Source: Echinococcus granulosus
Lineage: Eukaryota; Platyhelminthes; Cestoda; Cyclophyllidea; Taeniidae
Assembly (NCBI RefSeq): GCF_000524195.1
Contig: NW_020170452.1
Span: 171,633-235,632 of the forward strand
Direction: 5' to 3'
Length of the DNA: 64,000 nucleotides
The notes beneath the pieces are model-generated. The model searched no databases. It was not told where the DNA came from and saw nothing but the letters and a program-made list of their open reading frames with translations. The position numbers were made by a program, and so were the translations under genes. Positions 62,201-63,908 of this stretch are shown here, piece by piece. How positions within the stretch are numbered: position 1 is the stretch's first letter; every line of letters begins with the position of its first letter.

Positions 62201-63908
62201 TACGCAAGTCACGTGGACTGATGGTGGACTAATAAAGTCATTTTTTAAGTTCTCAATGTATAGATTGATCTTCCTCTAACACCCAACTACGAACAAAGCC
62301 GGGGGGGGGGGGGAAGACGCAGAGAACTGATTTTCACGATGATATTTAAAGTGGTCACAGAGTGGTCAAACGTGAGTCCAATTGGAAGGGGAGGGAAGCA
62401 CAAAATTTATTTAACTTTTCCATCCTTTTTTCTGGCTATTCTTGTCAGTTTTTTAATTCGATGTTATTGGTCCTAATAAAACTTACGACTGGGTGGCATC
62501 TTGACACCAAGCCAATAGGCGCTCATCCTGGCGGGTGAGCCATCGATCCAGAAGGGGTGTCCGGGTTGAACAGAACTCAGCCTCGGGAAGAACACTGCTC
62601 ATGCTATTCCGTTTACTTCGTTGACCAATCAGCGTGGAGGTGGAGGAGCCCACTGAGCCCCTCACTGTTCCACTGGCTTCTTGGACGTCTTCAATGGGAC
62701 CAGTTCCAGCTCCAGCTGCAACGGCTAGGATCCAGAGCGTATCCAAGCCCAGGGTTAGACGCATGGATGACGACGAGGCGGAGAGGTCACTGTCTGTGCG
62801 TTGGTAAGTGTCACAAGCTAGCTGGATAGCTGTTGCAACATCATGCTGTGTAGACGAGGAAAAATGGCAAGAAAGAAAGTGTATTTCGGGCTATTTTGTT
62901 ACCAAGGGGTAGTCGGTAAAAGGCCTTTTAAGATTGGAGGGTGTAATTGAAAAAAGGACTCCTCTAGCGATATGTCAAAGTCAAGAAAGAAATTTGCCAC
63001 CACTTTCTGCTGCATGGAAGTCGCTAGCTGTTGCCAGACTGGCAGAATTTATTCCAGGGCCTTATTTTCACCCAATTTAGCTGAGAATTCGCGAGGGATT
63101 GGACCACATCAAAAGTCCAGATGGCTGACGGACCAACTGGACTGTAGAATGGAAAAAGACAACTGCTAGTGAACGGTGGAAACAAGACGCGGGTTCCTGA
63201 TATAGGACAGGCTGACTTTGTGAAGTTAGGCTGTGGAGTTCCTTCCCTTCAAGCCACTTCCTCCTAAACATTCACCCACCTTACTTCTCCCCTACCCTGC
63301 CGCCTCACCGATCCCGACCCCCGAGTTTTTTCTAACTTGTGTGCCTATTTGCAGCACACTCATCACTTTCCTCCATCCTCCGTCTAGACCGAAGATTAGT
63401 GTCACTGGGATGGTCAAAAGTCCATGAAAAAAGGCAGCAGCTTCAATGTCGTGTTTGTGAACACTGGGTGTAGGGACCGAAAAGGCAAAGGAAGAAAAGC
63501 AACGCCAGAGCCATCCACCTTCCAAAATAGCTTGACATTTCAGCCAGTGCACATCGGAGCCATTAAAGTGGGAAACATTGTTGTTTATAAATGCACAAAC
63601 GTGTTTGGCATTCCTTTTGTAATGACCCAACCACGGTGTTCCAGCATTTCCTTTCCCGTTTGTCCAGTCCCCTTCGCCCCCACTCCCCCTCCAACGAATT
63701 TCACCTTCAAATTGACATGTGTGTGTCAAATTTGGGGGGAGGTCTACGATTCTCTCTCTATCCACCTATTTATCTATCCGGGATCAAGTTTTCTTTTTTT
63801 TTTGCTTTACCTTTCGCGGCCCTAGAAACTCGTTTTCGGCCACATTAAAGGCAGAGAGCAAAGCGTGCAACGCACAAATGTGACCTACTAACTGACCTTG
63901 TGGTGTGT
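6122..63908 (-). CDS. DMD: Dystrophin, large multi-exon gene (5' end outside window)
   Basis: Minus-strand gene of at least 61 exons encoding a full-length-type dystrophin. Dystrophin is a cytoskeletal linker that joins F-actin to the dystroglycan complex under the muscle membrane. Domains in order: end of CH1, CH2, spectrin-repeat rod, WW domain (PWER...VPYY...WDHP), EF-hand-like region, ZZ zinc finger, and two C-terminal coiled coils. The last contain the near-diagnostic [19 protein letters not shown] and [14 protein letters not shown] stretches. The summed exons give about 4,200 codons although the first part of CH1 is missing, longer than the roughly 3,700 residues of vertebrate dystrophin. 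The excess lies in Ser/Pro-rich insertions in the actin-binding and C-terminal regions and in the rod. Splice phase is consistent at 58 of 60 junctions. Translation start and promoter lie beyond 64000, and the stop-containing exon is uncertain. A short paralogue such as dystrobrevin is excluded by the CH domains and rod. Confidence 0.96.
7760..7845 (+). repeat. Dispersed purine/pyrimidine repeat, copy D
   Basis: GGAGGGTATCTGCCTCCCTC, then CTTCC-TTT and GAAGTGTGGTATAAC, resembling the right end of copy A. In the intron between exons 60 and 61. Weaker match. Confidence 0.45.
8158..8369 (-). CDS. DMD: Dystrophin exon 60: coiled coil 1
   Basis: 212 nt, phase 0 to 2. [18 protein letters not shown] is nearly identical to LEEENRNLQAEYDRLKQQ, the first C-terminal coiled coil (dystrobrevin/syntrophin region). 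A Pro/Asn/Gln/Tyr-rich stretch follows. Donor gtaaga. Confidence 0.97.
8656..8973 (-). CDS. DMD: Dystrophin exon 59: Pro/Gly/Tyr-rich insertion
   Basis: 318 nt, phase 0. A low-complexity, Pro, Gly, Tyr and Ser-rich segment ([26 protein letters not shown]) between the LIQHY-like motif and coiled coil 1. Vertebrate dystrophin has only about 20 residues here. Phase and splice sites (aacag, gtaagt) support coding. Confidence 0.86.
9512..9776 (-). CDS. DMD: Dystrophin exon 58: C-terminal linker
   Basis: 265 nt, phase 2 to 0. A Ser/Pro/Asn/Arg linker ends in [20 protein letters not shown], which matches DDEHLLIQHYCQSLNQDS of vertebrate dystrophin. Donor gtatgt. Confidence 0.92.
9926..9944. repeat. 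Dispersed GTCAC palindrome, copy 1
   Basis: AGCGTCACATATGTGTGAC, a near-perfect inverted repeat. One of five related copies in dystrophin introns. Lies in the intron between exons 57 and 58. Confidence 0.7.
10608..10768 (-). CDS. DMD: Dystrophin exon 57: post-ZZ segment
   Basis: 161 nt, phase 0 to 2. [20 protein letters not shown] matches [20 protein letters not shown]. A Ser/Thr/Pro stretch follows. The donor is ACATT then gtacga; the frame stays open to a stop beyond it, but only this site joins exon 58. Confidence 0.92.
10961..11072 (-). CDS. DMD: Dystrophin exon 56: ZZ zinc finger, main part
   Basis: 112 nt, phase 2 to 0. [20 protein letters not shown], then [18 protein letters not shown]. 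It carries CxxC, the FDLCxxC pair and the HxxxH pair of a ZZ domain. Vertebrate dystrophin reads RYRSLKHFNYDICQSC here, lacking the second CxxC that this protein keeps. Donor gtaagt. Confidence 0.97.
11517..11785 (-). CDS. DMD: Dystrophin exon 55: EF end and ZZ start
   Basis: 269 nt, phase 0 to 2. About 35 Ser-rich residues come first. Then [20 protein letters not shown] matches [20 protein letters not shown], and [17 protein letters not shown] opens the ZZ zinc finger (KHQAKCNICKECPIIGF). The first zinc pair CxxC is present. Donor gtgagt. Confidence 0.97.
11786..14024. other. Dystrophin intron 54, 2.2 kb, no gene seen
   Basis: Separates the EF-hand-like exon 54 from exon 55. It contains only overlapping short frames in AT-rich sequence around 12.9-13.4 kb, none with a recognisable domain. 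Confidence 0.6.
14025..14188 (-). CDS. DMD: Dystrophin exon 54: EF-hand-like region
   Basis: 164 nt, phase 1 to 0. The first codon, split with exon 53, gives [10 protein letters not shown] (YLFKQVASST). [18 protein letters not shown] matches RLGLLLHDSIQIPRQLGE, and [12 protein letters not shown] matches NIEPSVRSCFQF. Donor gtaaga. Confidence 0.97.
14783..14868 (-). CDS. DMD: Dystrophin exon 53: EF-hand-like region
   Basis: 86 nt, phase 2 to 1. [20 protein letters not shown] then ATLDEKYQ matches [28 protein letters not shown]. Donor gtaagc. Confidence 0.96.
14869..16439. other. Dystrophin intron 52, 1.6 kb, no gene seen
   Basis: Pyrimidine-rich patches (15405-15430, 15838-15880, 16262-16290) but no convincing open frame or exon in either strand. 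Confidence 0.6.
16440..16819 (-). CDS. DMD: Dystrophin exon 52: EF region with Ser/Arg insertion
   Basis: 380 nt, phase 0 to 2. The last quarter, [18 protein letters not shown], matches NVPLCVDMCLNWLLNVYD. The first roughly 95 codons are Ser, Arg, Lys, Glu and Asn rich with no counterpart in vertebrate dystrophin, where only about 10 residues separate these conserved blocks. The acceptor (cttcctctcttcatacccag) is excellent, so the insertion is probably translated. Confidence 0.92.
17381..17583 (-). CDS. DMD: Dystrophin exon 51: EF-hand-like region
   Basis: 203 nt, phase 1 to 0. [17 protein letters not shown] aligns with DLLSLSAACDALDQHNL, and [19 protein letters not shown] with MDILQIINCLTTIYDRLEQ. 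A loop of about 8 extra residues separates the two. The same frame is open far upstream, but a pyrimidine-rich ccaccag-type acceptor sits at 17583. Confidence 0.95.
18640..19225 (-). repeat. Diverged tandem duplication, coding-like
   Basis: Two units about 320-330 bp apart in dystrophin intron 50 (18640-18890 and 18960-19225). Blocks such as GCATTTC-GAAGA-AACAGGTG-ACATCTTG and GTTTTGCCGA recur in the same order at roughly 65-70% identity by eye. On the minus strand the left-hand-coordinate copy is broken by stops, while the other reads through ([28 protein letters not shown]). Shared peptide patterns (QNF-HT, LPQDV/LLQDV, EMLYS/EMLFS) suggest decayed coding copies. Not recognised. Confidence 0.55.
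19571..19707 (-). CDS. DMD: Dystrophin exon 50: WW end and EF-hand-like region
   Basis: 137 nt, phase 2 to 1. [13 protein letters not shown] completes the WW domain (second Trp). [20 protein letters not shown] then matches [20 protein letters not shown]. The donor is TTCT then gtgagt. Using it gives an exact-length alignment with exon 51, whereas a longer open frame up to 19470 breaks phase. Confidence 0.96.
19824..19884 (-). CDS. DMD: Dystrophin exon 49: WW domain, first half
   Basis: 61 nt, phase 1 to 2. It encodes [20 protein letters not shown] with N split across the junction, matching VQGPWERAISPNKVPYYIN of vertebrate dystrophin. It holds the first WW tryptophan and the YY of the Pro-ligand pocket, which binds the PPxY motif of beta-dystroglycan. 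Confidence 0.97.
20189..20427 (-). CDS. DMD: Dystrophin exon 48: hinge 4 before WW
   Basis: 239 nt, phase 2 to 1. A Ser/Pro/Asn-rich, non-helical linker ([35 protein letters not shown]) at the position of hinge 4. It leads directly into the WW exon. Confidence 0.9.
21523..21653 (-). CDS. DMD: Dystrophin exon 47: last spectrin repeat
   Basis: 131 nt, phase 0 to 2. [20 protein letters not shown], then [11 protein letters not shown] before gtgagt. This is the helix B and loop of the last repeat; phase agrees with exon 48. Confidence 0.87.
21877..21990 (-). CDS. DMD: Dystrophin exon 46: last spectrin repeat
   Basis: 114 nt, phase 0. [20 protein letters not shown] corresponds to helix A of vertebrate repeat 24 (LQELQEATDELDLKLRQAE). 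It continues [18 protein letters not shown]. Donor gtagac. Confidence 0.92.
22072..22247 (-). CDS. DMD: Dystrophin exon 45: distal rod helix C
   Basis: 176 nt, phase 1 to 0. An acidic Asp/Ser start is followed by [20 protein letters not shown], helix C with Trp, and RQQLDRAFQ. Acceptor has an unbroken T run; donor gtaaag. Confidence 0.92.
23200..23320 (-). CDS. DMD: Dystrophin exon 44: distal rod
   Basis: 121 nt, phase 0 to 1. [20 protein letters not shown] is helix B of the same repeat (RAFKRELKTKEPVIMSTLE in vertebrates). It ends [10 protein letters not shown] before gtaagg. Confidence 0.9.
23392..23551 (-). CDS. DMD: Dystrophin exon 43: distal spectrin repeat
   Basis: 160 nt, phase 2 to 0. 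[20 protein letters not shown] resembles DQWKRLHLSLQELLVWLQ of a vertebrate distal repeat, with both Trp residues kept, followed by a VGGDSESV loop that recalls IGGDFPAV. Donor gtagga. Confidence 0.92.
23892..23991. other. Assembly gap (100 N)
   Basis: A run of 100 N, the usual placeholder for a gap of unknown length. It falls in the dystrophin intron where the reading phase breaks (exon 42 ends in phase 0, exon 43 starts in phase 2), so coding sequence may be lost here. Confidence 0.99.
24825..24985 (+). repeat. Dispersed purine/pyrimidine repeat, copy A
   Basis: Shares an order of blocks with 27090-27230: CCATGAT-AAG-CAGAAGAGG, TGTCATCTC, GGATGAGG, a CT-rich tract, then AAGTGCGGTATGAGGTC. 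In dystrophin intron 42. Confidence 0.7.
25075..25351 (-). CDS. DMD: Dystrophin exon 42: rod hinge
   Basis: 277 nt, phase 2 to 0. After [15 protein letters not shown] comes a mostly non-helical segment rich in Ser, Arg, Pro and Asn, a probable hinge in the distal rod. It ends RHSFDQK before gtaagt. The next exon begins in phase 2, so at least one exon between here and 23551 is missing. Confidence 0.84.
26255..26358 (-). CDS. DMD: Dystrophin exon 41: spectrin helix C
   Basis: 104 nt, phase 0 to 2. [20 protein letters not shown] leads into [12 protein letters not shown], a helix C with Trp. Donor gtaggc. Confidence 0.9.
26744..26946 (-). CDS. DMD: Dystrophin exon 40: spectrin rod
   Basis: 203 nt, phase 1 to 0, joining exon 39 across the nested [23 protein letters not shown] is helix C with Trp, and [20 protein letters not shown] helix A. 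Donor gttcgt. Confidence 0.92.
27088..27230 (+). repeat. Dispersed purine/pyrimidine repeat, copy B
   Basis: CCCATGATTAAGTCAGAAGAGG, TTGTCATCTCCTTGAAGCCGG, GCAGGATGAGG, CTCCTCGTCCTCCATCC, AAAGTGAGGTTTTGAAG: the same block order as copy A with roughly two thirds identity by eye. Confidence 0.7.
28348..29037 (-). CDS. Nested intronless gene, unknown product (229 aa)
   Basis: A single open frame with ATG and TAA, wholly inside the 4 kb dystrophin intron between exons 39 and 40 and on the same strand. An in-frame TAA lies four codons upstream of the ATG (followed by three sense codons), so the start is well defined and the frame cannot extend as a dystrophin exon. The protein begins with an amphipathic stretch ([20 protein letters not shown]), then a Gly-rich run, then Ser/Glu/Lys-rich probably disordered sequence with a basic RSRRSSQ patch, and ends [11 protein letters not shown]. 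No signal peptide, membrane segment or known domain is apparent. I do not recognise it. It could be a nested gene, a retrocopy, or an alternative-transcript exon with its own stop. Confidence 0.6.
   Translation of the reverse strand: MSSYFTSSLNRVVSSIKRTVNELVSETSSGKGGGGGNQSGGGEEVLVKPNCSVDGNKVSAVDLISMRSRRSSQVDIVKKPPTRQEKSEKDGTTKRLSLAEIFGDNAEALPPSHSKLCDSLKKEELNKCTETADTGKQLLLGDSKKRESPSLPSLSTLPEEEGSGKPTANSTRGGVNSSSPGSKTDPTSRGQFNVGEQMNEVKSTPSIEEDSSDPADAVGLSFWPSFDLP
30920..31043 (-). CDS. DMD: Dystrophin exon 39: spectrin rod
   Basis: 124 nt, phase 0 to 1. [20 protein letters not shown] and [11 protein letters not shown] form a charged helix. The acceptor follows a clean pyrimidine tract (cttcccttccag); donor gtgagt. 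Confidence 0.88.
31632..31996 (+). repeat. (ATCC)n imperfect minisatellite
   Basis: About 365 bases of imperfect CCAT/ATCC tandem units, purest around 31876-31950. It gives artefactual frames in all three phases full of IHPS repeats. Located in dystrophin intron 38. Confidence 0.95.
32958..33029 (-). CDS. DMD: Dystrophin exon 38: short rod exon
   Basis: 72 nt, phase 0. [20 protein letters not shown] and a few more residues between ctgtag and gtatgt. Low diagnostic content; placed by splice sites and phase. Confidence 0.68.
33963..34136 (-). CDS. DMD: Dystrophin exon 37: spectrin rod
   Basis: 174 nt, phase 0. [20 protein letters not shown] is a helix A with Trp. The acceptor chosen follows a T-rich run (actag); an in-phase alternative 30 nt further in (ccag) is also possible. 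Donor gtaagt. Confidence 0.85.
34386..34619 (-). CDS. DMD: Dystrophin exon 36: spectrin rod
   Basis: 234 nt, phase 0. [20 protein letters not shown] and [19 protein letters not shown] (Trp in helix A/C position). Acceptor attaag, donor gtgagt. Confidence 0.86.
34620..36140. other. Dystrophin intron 35, 1.5 kb, no gene seen
   Basis: AT-rich intron with a (GA)n run near 34637-34650. No coding frame of interest. Confidence 0.6.
36141..36497 (-). CDS. DMD: Dystrophin exon 35: spectrin rod
   Basis: 357 nt, phase 0. [40 protein letters not shown] and [20 protein letters not shown] are successive rod helices. A perfect splice-donor hexamer (GTAAGT) lies in frame inside the exon, just left of 36432. 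The open frame continues through it into good helix sequence, so I treat it as coding. Terminal donor gtgggt. Confidence 0.9.
37055..37292 (-). CDS. DMD: Dystrophin exon 34: spectrin rod
   Basis: 238 nt, phase 2 to 0. [20 protein letters not shown] is a helix A with Trp. A loop with [17 protein letters not shown] and a basic helix follow. Donor gtaggt. Confidence 0.86.
38215..38582 (-). CDS. DMD: Dystrophin exon 33: rod and acidic hinge
   Basis: 368 nt, phase 0 to 2. [18 protein letters not shown] and [20 protein letters not shown] are helical. The end is an acidic Ser/Asp hinge ([10 protein letters not shown]) before gtaaga. Confidence 0.87.
38751..38892 (-). CDS. DMD: Dystrophin exon 32: spectrin rod
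   Basis: 142 nt, phase 2 to 0. [20 protein letters not shown] is a helix with two Trp residues, then [12 protein letters not shown]. Donor gtatgt. Confidence 0.9.
39128..39150. repeat. Dispersed GTCAC palindrome, copy 2
   Basis: TGTCACATATGAGTGACA core, with arms GTCAC and GTGAC around CATATGA-like DNA. In the intron between exons 31 and 32. Confidence 0.65.
39309..39517 (-). CDS. DMD: Dystrophin exon 31: spectrin rod
   Basis: 209 nt, phase 0 to 2. [20 protein letters not shown], a polar loop, then [20 protein letters not shown] with Trp. It ends HLCR plus two bases before gtgagt. Confidence 0.88.
39641..39925 (-). CDS. DMD: Dystrophin exon 30: spectrin rod
   Basis: 285 nt, phase 0. [20 protein letters not shown] is a helix with Trp, [20 protein letters not shown] the following one. 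Donor gtaggt. Confidence 0.88.
40543..40647 (-). CDS. DMD: Dystrophin exon 29: spectrin rod
   Basis: 105 nt, phase 0. [20 protein letters not shown] carries two tryptophans at C/A helix spacing and is followed by [15 protein letters not shown]. Donor gtgatt. Confidence 0.88.
40722..40826 (-). CDS. DMD: Dystrophin exon 28: spectrin rod
   Basis: 105 nt, phase 0. [20 protein letters not shown] continues as [15 protein letters not shown], one uninterrupted amphipathic helix pair. Donor gtgaat; the next intron is 74 nt. Confidence 0.86.
41575..41811 (-). CDS. DMD: Dystrophin exon 27: spectrin rod
   Basis: 237 nt, phase 0. [20 protein letters not shown] and [16 protein letters not shown] frame a helix-loop-helix. 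The acceptor has a TTTTAG end and the donor is gtaaga. Confidence 0.86.
42310..42639 (-). CDS. DMD: Dystrophin exon 26: spectrin rod
   Basis: 330 nt, phase 0. [20 protein letters not shown] and [20 protein letters not shown] are rod helices. The exon ends in a Ser/Glu linker and LESTQ before gttagt. Confidence 0.88.
42699..42857 (-). CDS. DMD: Dystrophin exon 25: spectrin rod
   Basis: 159 nt, phase 0. [20 protein letters not shown] continues the helix of exon 24 across the 44-nt intron. [20 protein letters not shown] follows. Donor gtgaat. Confidence 0.9.
42902..43234 (-). CDS. DMD: Dystrophin exon 24: spectrin rod
   Basis: 333 nt, phase 0. Long charged helices ([39 protein letters not shown]) around a Pro-containing loop (SSVTPPPEL). 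The downstream intron is only 44 nt. Confidence 0.9.
43375..43671 (-). CDS. DMD: Dystrophin exon 23: spectrin rod
   Basis: 297 nt, phase 0. [20 protein letters not shown] is a helix [21 protein letters not shown] a helix A with Trp, and [20 protein letters not shown] a helix B. Donor gttaga. Confidence 0.9.
44508..44660 (-). CDS. DMD: Dystrophin exon 22: spectrin rod
   Basis: 153 nt, phase 0. [20 protein letters not shown] and [18 protein letters not shown] form amphipathic helices typical of the rod. Donor gtgact. Confidence 0.87.
45437..45543 (-). CDS. DMD: Dystrophin exon 21: spectrin rod
   Basis: 107 nt, phase 1 to 0. [20 protein letters not shown] (helix A with Trp) is followed by [13 protein letters not shown]. 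The acceptor has a long T-rich tract; donor gtgagt. Confidence 0.88.
46185..46280 (+). repeat. Dispersed purine/pyrimidine repeat, copy C
   Basis: GGGAGGATGAGGATGAGGCG, a pyrimidine-rich tract ending CCCATCCTAGAGTGCGGTAA. It contains the right half of copies A and B. Confidence 0.55.
46718..46916 (-). CDS. DMD: Dystrophin exon 20: spectrin rod
   Basis: 199 nt, phase 0 to 1. [20 protein letters not shown] is a helix B, and [19 protein letters not shown] is the following helix C. Preceded by a T-rich acceptor; donor gtgagt. Confidence 0.9.
46990..47367 (-). CDS. DMD: Dystrophin exon 19: spectrin rod, GC donor
   Basis: 378 nt, phase 0. It begins with helix C ([20 protein letters not shown]), followed by an acidic linker and helix A ([19 protein letters not shown]). 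It ends FASFLK, after which the genome has gcaatt, a GC-type donor. No GT donor in phase 0 exists nearby, and the joined helix with [10 protein letters not shown] of exon 20 is continuous. Confidence 0.88.
47459..47674 (-). CDS. DMD: Dystrophin exon 18: spectrin rod
   Basis: 216 nt, phase 0. [20 protein letters not shown] is a spectrin helix A with Tyr/Phe in place of Trp, and [18 protein letters not shown] forms the next helix. Donor gtaagc. Confidence 0.88.
47675..49078. other. Dystrophin intron 17, 1.4 kb, one palindrome copy
   Basis: No gene. Contains one copy of the GTCAC...GTGAC dispersed palindrome (48150-48186) and a poly-G run near 48998-49007. Confidence 0.6.
48150..48186. repeat. 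Dispersed GTCAC palindrome, copy 3
   Basis: CAGCGTCACAAATACGTGAC followed by AGGCTCTGATTTCCCC. The flank is shared almost exactly with copy 5. Confidence 0.75.
49079..49312 (-). CDS. DMD: Dystrophin exon 17: spectrin rod
   Basis: 234 nt, phase 0. It contains [20 protein letters not shown] (helix C with Trp) and continues [11 protein letters not shown] before a basic, Pro-containing end. Acceptor tttcag, donor gtactt. Confidence 0.88.
49825..49943 (-). CDS. DMD: Dystrophin exon 16: spectrin helix A
   Basis: 119 nt, phase 1 to 0. [20 protein letters not shown] carries the helix A Trp. It ends [10 protein letters not shown] before gtaaaa. Confidence 0.88.
50361..50549 (-). CDS. DMD: Dystrophin exon 15: spectrin helix C and hinge
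   Basis: 189 nt, phase 1 to 1. [20 protein letters not shown] is a textbook helix C, followed by an Ala/Thr/Ser region and a Pro-rich hinge ([12 protein letters not shown]). Strong gtacgt donor. Confidence 0.9.
50620..50880 (-). CDS. DMD: Dystrophin exon 14: spectrin rod
   Basis: 261 nt, phase 1 to 1. It begins [20 protein letters not shown], a clear spectrin helix A with Trp, then a polar loop ([13 protein letters not shown]), then helix B ([19 protein letters not shown]). Donor gtgggt. Confidence 0.9.
51195..51329 (-). CDS. DMD: Dystrophin exon 13: inter-repeat linker
   Basis: 135 nt from a ttgcag acceptor to a gtgagc donor. Joining exon 14 requires phase 1 out, which selects the frame AHTEIFF...[15 protein letters not shown]..., a Pro/Ala/Ser-rich linker. 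A second frame is also fully open ([12 protein letters not shown]...) but would not join exon 14. The incoming phase (1) does not match exon 12, so something is missing upstream. Confidence 0.7.
52035..52074 (+). repeat. (GT)n microsatellite
   Basis: About 40 bases of almost pure GT in dystrophin intron 12; a second, shorter GT-rich patch lies at 52158-52180. Confidence 0.95.
52592..52641 (-). CDS. Possible small dystrophin exon (unplaced)
   Basis: 50 nt between a pyrimidine-rich ccaccag acceptor and a strong gtacgt donor. In phase 0 it reads [16 protein letters not shown]. It starts in the phase that exon 12 requires but ends in phase 2, so a further exon would be needed before exon 13. Offered only as a candidate for the unresolved stretch. 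Confidence 0.25.
52926..53165 (-). CDS. DMD: Dystrophin exon 12: spectrin rod
   Basis: 240 nt, phase 0 at both ends. It contains two helix-C-like segments, [15 protein letters not shown] and [14 protein letters not shown], with conserved Trp residues. The acceptor (acatag) is preceded on the minus strand by a long (CA)n run instead of an ordinary pyrimidine tract. The donor is GAA then gtaggt. The following junction does not match exon 13 in phase. Confidence 0.87.
53171..53202 (+). repeat. (GT)n next to exon 12 acceptor
   Basis: 32 bases of GT on the plus strand, read as (CA)n on the gene strand, ending only 5-6 bases before the exon 12 acceptor, where a pyrimidine tract would be expected. 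Confidence 0.95.
53625..53648 (-). CDS. DMD: Dystrophin exon 11: 24-nt micro-exon (probable)
   Basis: Eight codons, EYQKWLQK, between a gttag acceptor and an AAG/gttgac donor. Reading stays open further, but only this donor keeps phase 0 for exon 12, and the joined helix (LQK then [10 protein letters not shown]) is smooth. The donor has a weak +3 base, so the 3' boundary could be different. Confidence 0.55.
53892..53956 (-). CDS. DMD: Dystrophin exon 10: spectrin rod helix
   Basis: 65 nt, phase 1 in and 0 out. It encodes [20 protein letters not shown] plus E, an amphipathic helix that runs without a break into EYQKW of the next small exon. The donor is gtgaat. Confidence 0.75.
54139..54246 (-). 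CDS. DMD: Dystrophin exon 9: spectrin rod
   Basis: 108 nt between a ggttag acceptor and a gtaaag donor, phase 1 to 1. It encodes [20 protein letters not shown] and then a basic stretch ending HRMGLR. The sequence itself is weakly diagnostic; phase continuity with exons 8 and 10 is the main support. Confidence 0.66.
54529..54553. repeat. Dispersed GTCAC palindrome, copy 4
   Basis: GTGCGTCACGTATGTGTGAC followed by GCTGG. The arms GCGTCAC and GTGACGC pair perfectly. Confidence 0.7.
55362..55425 (-). CDS. DMD: Dystrophin exon 8: spectrin rod
   Basis: 64 nt encoding [20 protein letters not shown]. The start is a tgccag acceptor in phase 0 and the donor is AAAG then gtgaaa in phase 1. It is too short to recognise alone. 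It was chosen because it is the only open segment found that converts phase 0 (exon 7) to phase 1 (exon 9) and reads as a continuous helix. Confidence 0.68.
55991..56471 (-). CDS. DMD: Dystrophin exon 7: spectrin repeats 2-3
   Basis: 481 nt, phase 2 in and 0 out. It holds helix B/C ([21 protein letters not shown]) and then helix A of the next repeat ([20 protein letters not shown]), followed by a highly charged Glu/Arg helix. The acceptor is ctacag and the donor gtgagt. Confidence 0.9.
56687..57030 (-). CDS. DMD: Dystrophin exon 6: spectrin repeats 1-2
   Basis: 344 nt, starting [13 protein letters not shown], which aligns with MDLTAHQGRVGN of vertebrate repeat 1 and continues directly from exon 5. 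[17 protein letters not shown] is a typical helix C with the conserved Trp. Phase 0 in, phase 2 out (donor gtgagt). Confidence 0.92.
57031..59357. other. Dystrophin intron 5, 2.3 kb, no gene seen
   Basis: Intron between rod exons 5 and 6. Open frames in it are short and show no domain or splice logic. A G/A-rich stretch near 57780-57860 vaguely resembles the dispersed purine-rich repeat. Confidence 0.6.
59358..59795 (-). CDS. DMD: Dystrophin exon 5: hinge 1 and spectrin repeat 1
   Basis: 438 nt, phase 0 at both ends. The first third is a Thr/Ser/Glu-rich hinge. Then [15 protein letters not shown] is helix A of the first spectrin repeat with its conserved tryptophan, and RKRFNTHE matches KDQFHTHE at the same place in vertebrate repeat 1. 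The donor is gtgggt. Confidence 0.93.
60590..60623. repeat. Dispersed GTCAC palindrome, copy 5
   Basis: CAGCGTCACAAATAAGTGAC followed by GCTCTGATTTCCTC. The arms AGCGTCAC and GTGACGCT pair perfectly. The flank matches copy 3. Confidence 0.75.
60767..61010 (-). CDS. DMD: Dystrophin exon 4: CH2 end
   Basis: 244 nt. RPELFSY continues CH2 (RPDLFDW in vertebrates). Then [13 protein letters not shown] matches GIEKLLDPEDV, and [15 protein letters not shown] matches IMYLTSLFEVLP. The acceptor is a T-rich tract plus AG, and the donor is ATG then gtaggt in phase 0. After CH2 the exon runs into a basic stretch (DRRRRNK) before hinge 1. Confidence 0.94.
61921..62001 (-). CDS. DMD: Dystrophin exon 3: CH2 core
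   Basis: 81 nt, flanked by a cctag acceptor and a gtatgc donor. It encodes [20 protein letters not shown] followed by AIINQQ, the most conserved part of a CH domain (NVINFTTSWSDGLALNALIH in vertebrate dystrophin). The leading A completes the serine codon split with exon 2, and the trailing AG is completed by exon 4. The phase match supports both splice sites. Confidence 0.94.
62487..62845 (-). CDS. DMD: Dystrophin exon 2: CH1 end, spacer, CH2 start
   Basis: 359 nt, phase 0 in and phase 2 out (CAG TC then gtaagt). Near the start, [13 protein letters not shown] matches the last CH1 helix (HKLTLGLIWNII in vertebrates). Near the end, [13 protein letters not shown] matches the first CH2 helix (EKILLSWVRQST). 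Between them lie roughly 75 residues rich in Ser, Gly, Thr and Arg, where vertebrate dystrophin has a linker of about 15. This enlarged inter-CH spacer is unusual for the family. Confidence 0.88.
63811..63908 (-). CDS. DMD: Dystrophin exon 1 of window: CH1 middle
   Basis: 98 nt between a tgtag acceptor and a gtaaag donor. It encodes [20 protein letters not shown], which aligns with the dystrophin CH1 segment around RVHALNNVNKAL. Two leading bases complete a codon from an upstream exon outside the window, and the exon ends in phase 0, matching the next one. CH1 binds actin. The match is short and divergent, so this is less certain than the C-terminal exons. Confidence 0.72.

Noticed and set aside
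63292..63825. Opposing frames of 157 (minus) and 133 (plus) codons near the right end
   Set aside because: They lie in the intron between exons 1 and 2, overlap each other, and show no CH-domain similarity.
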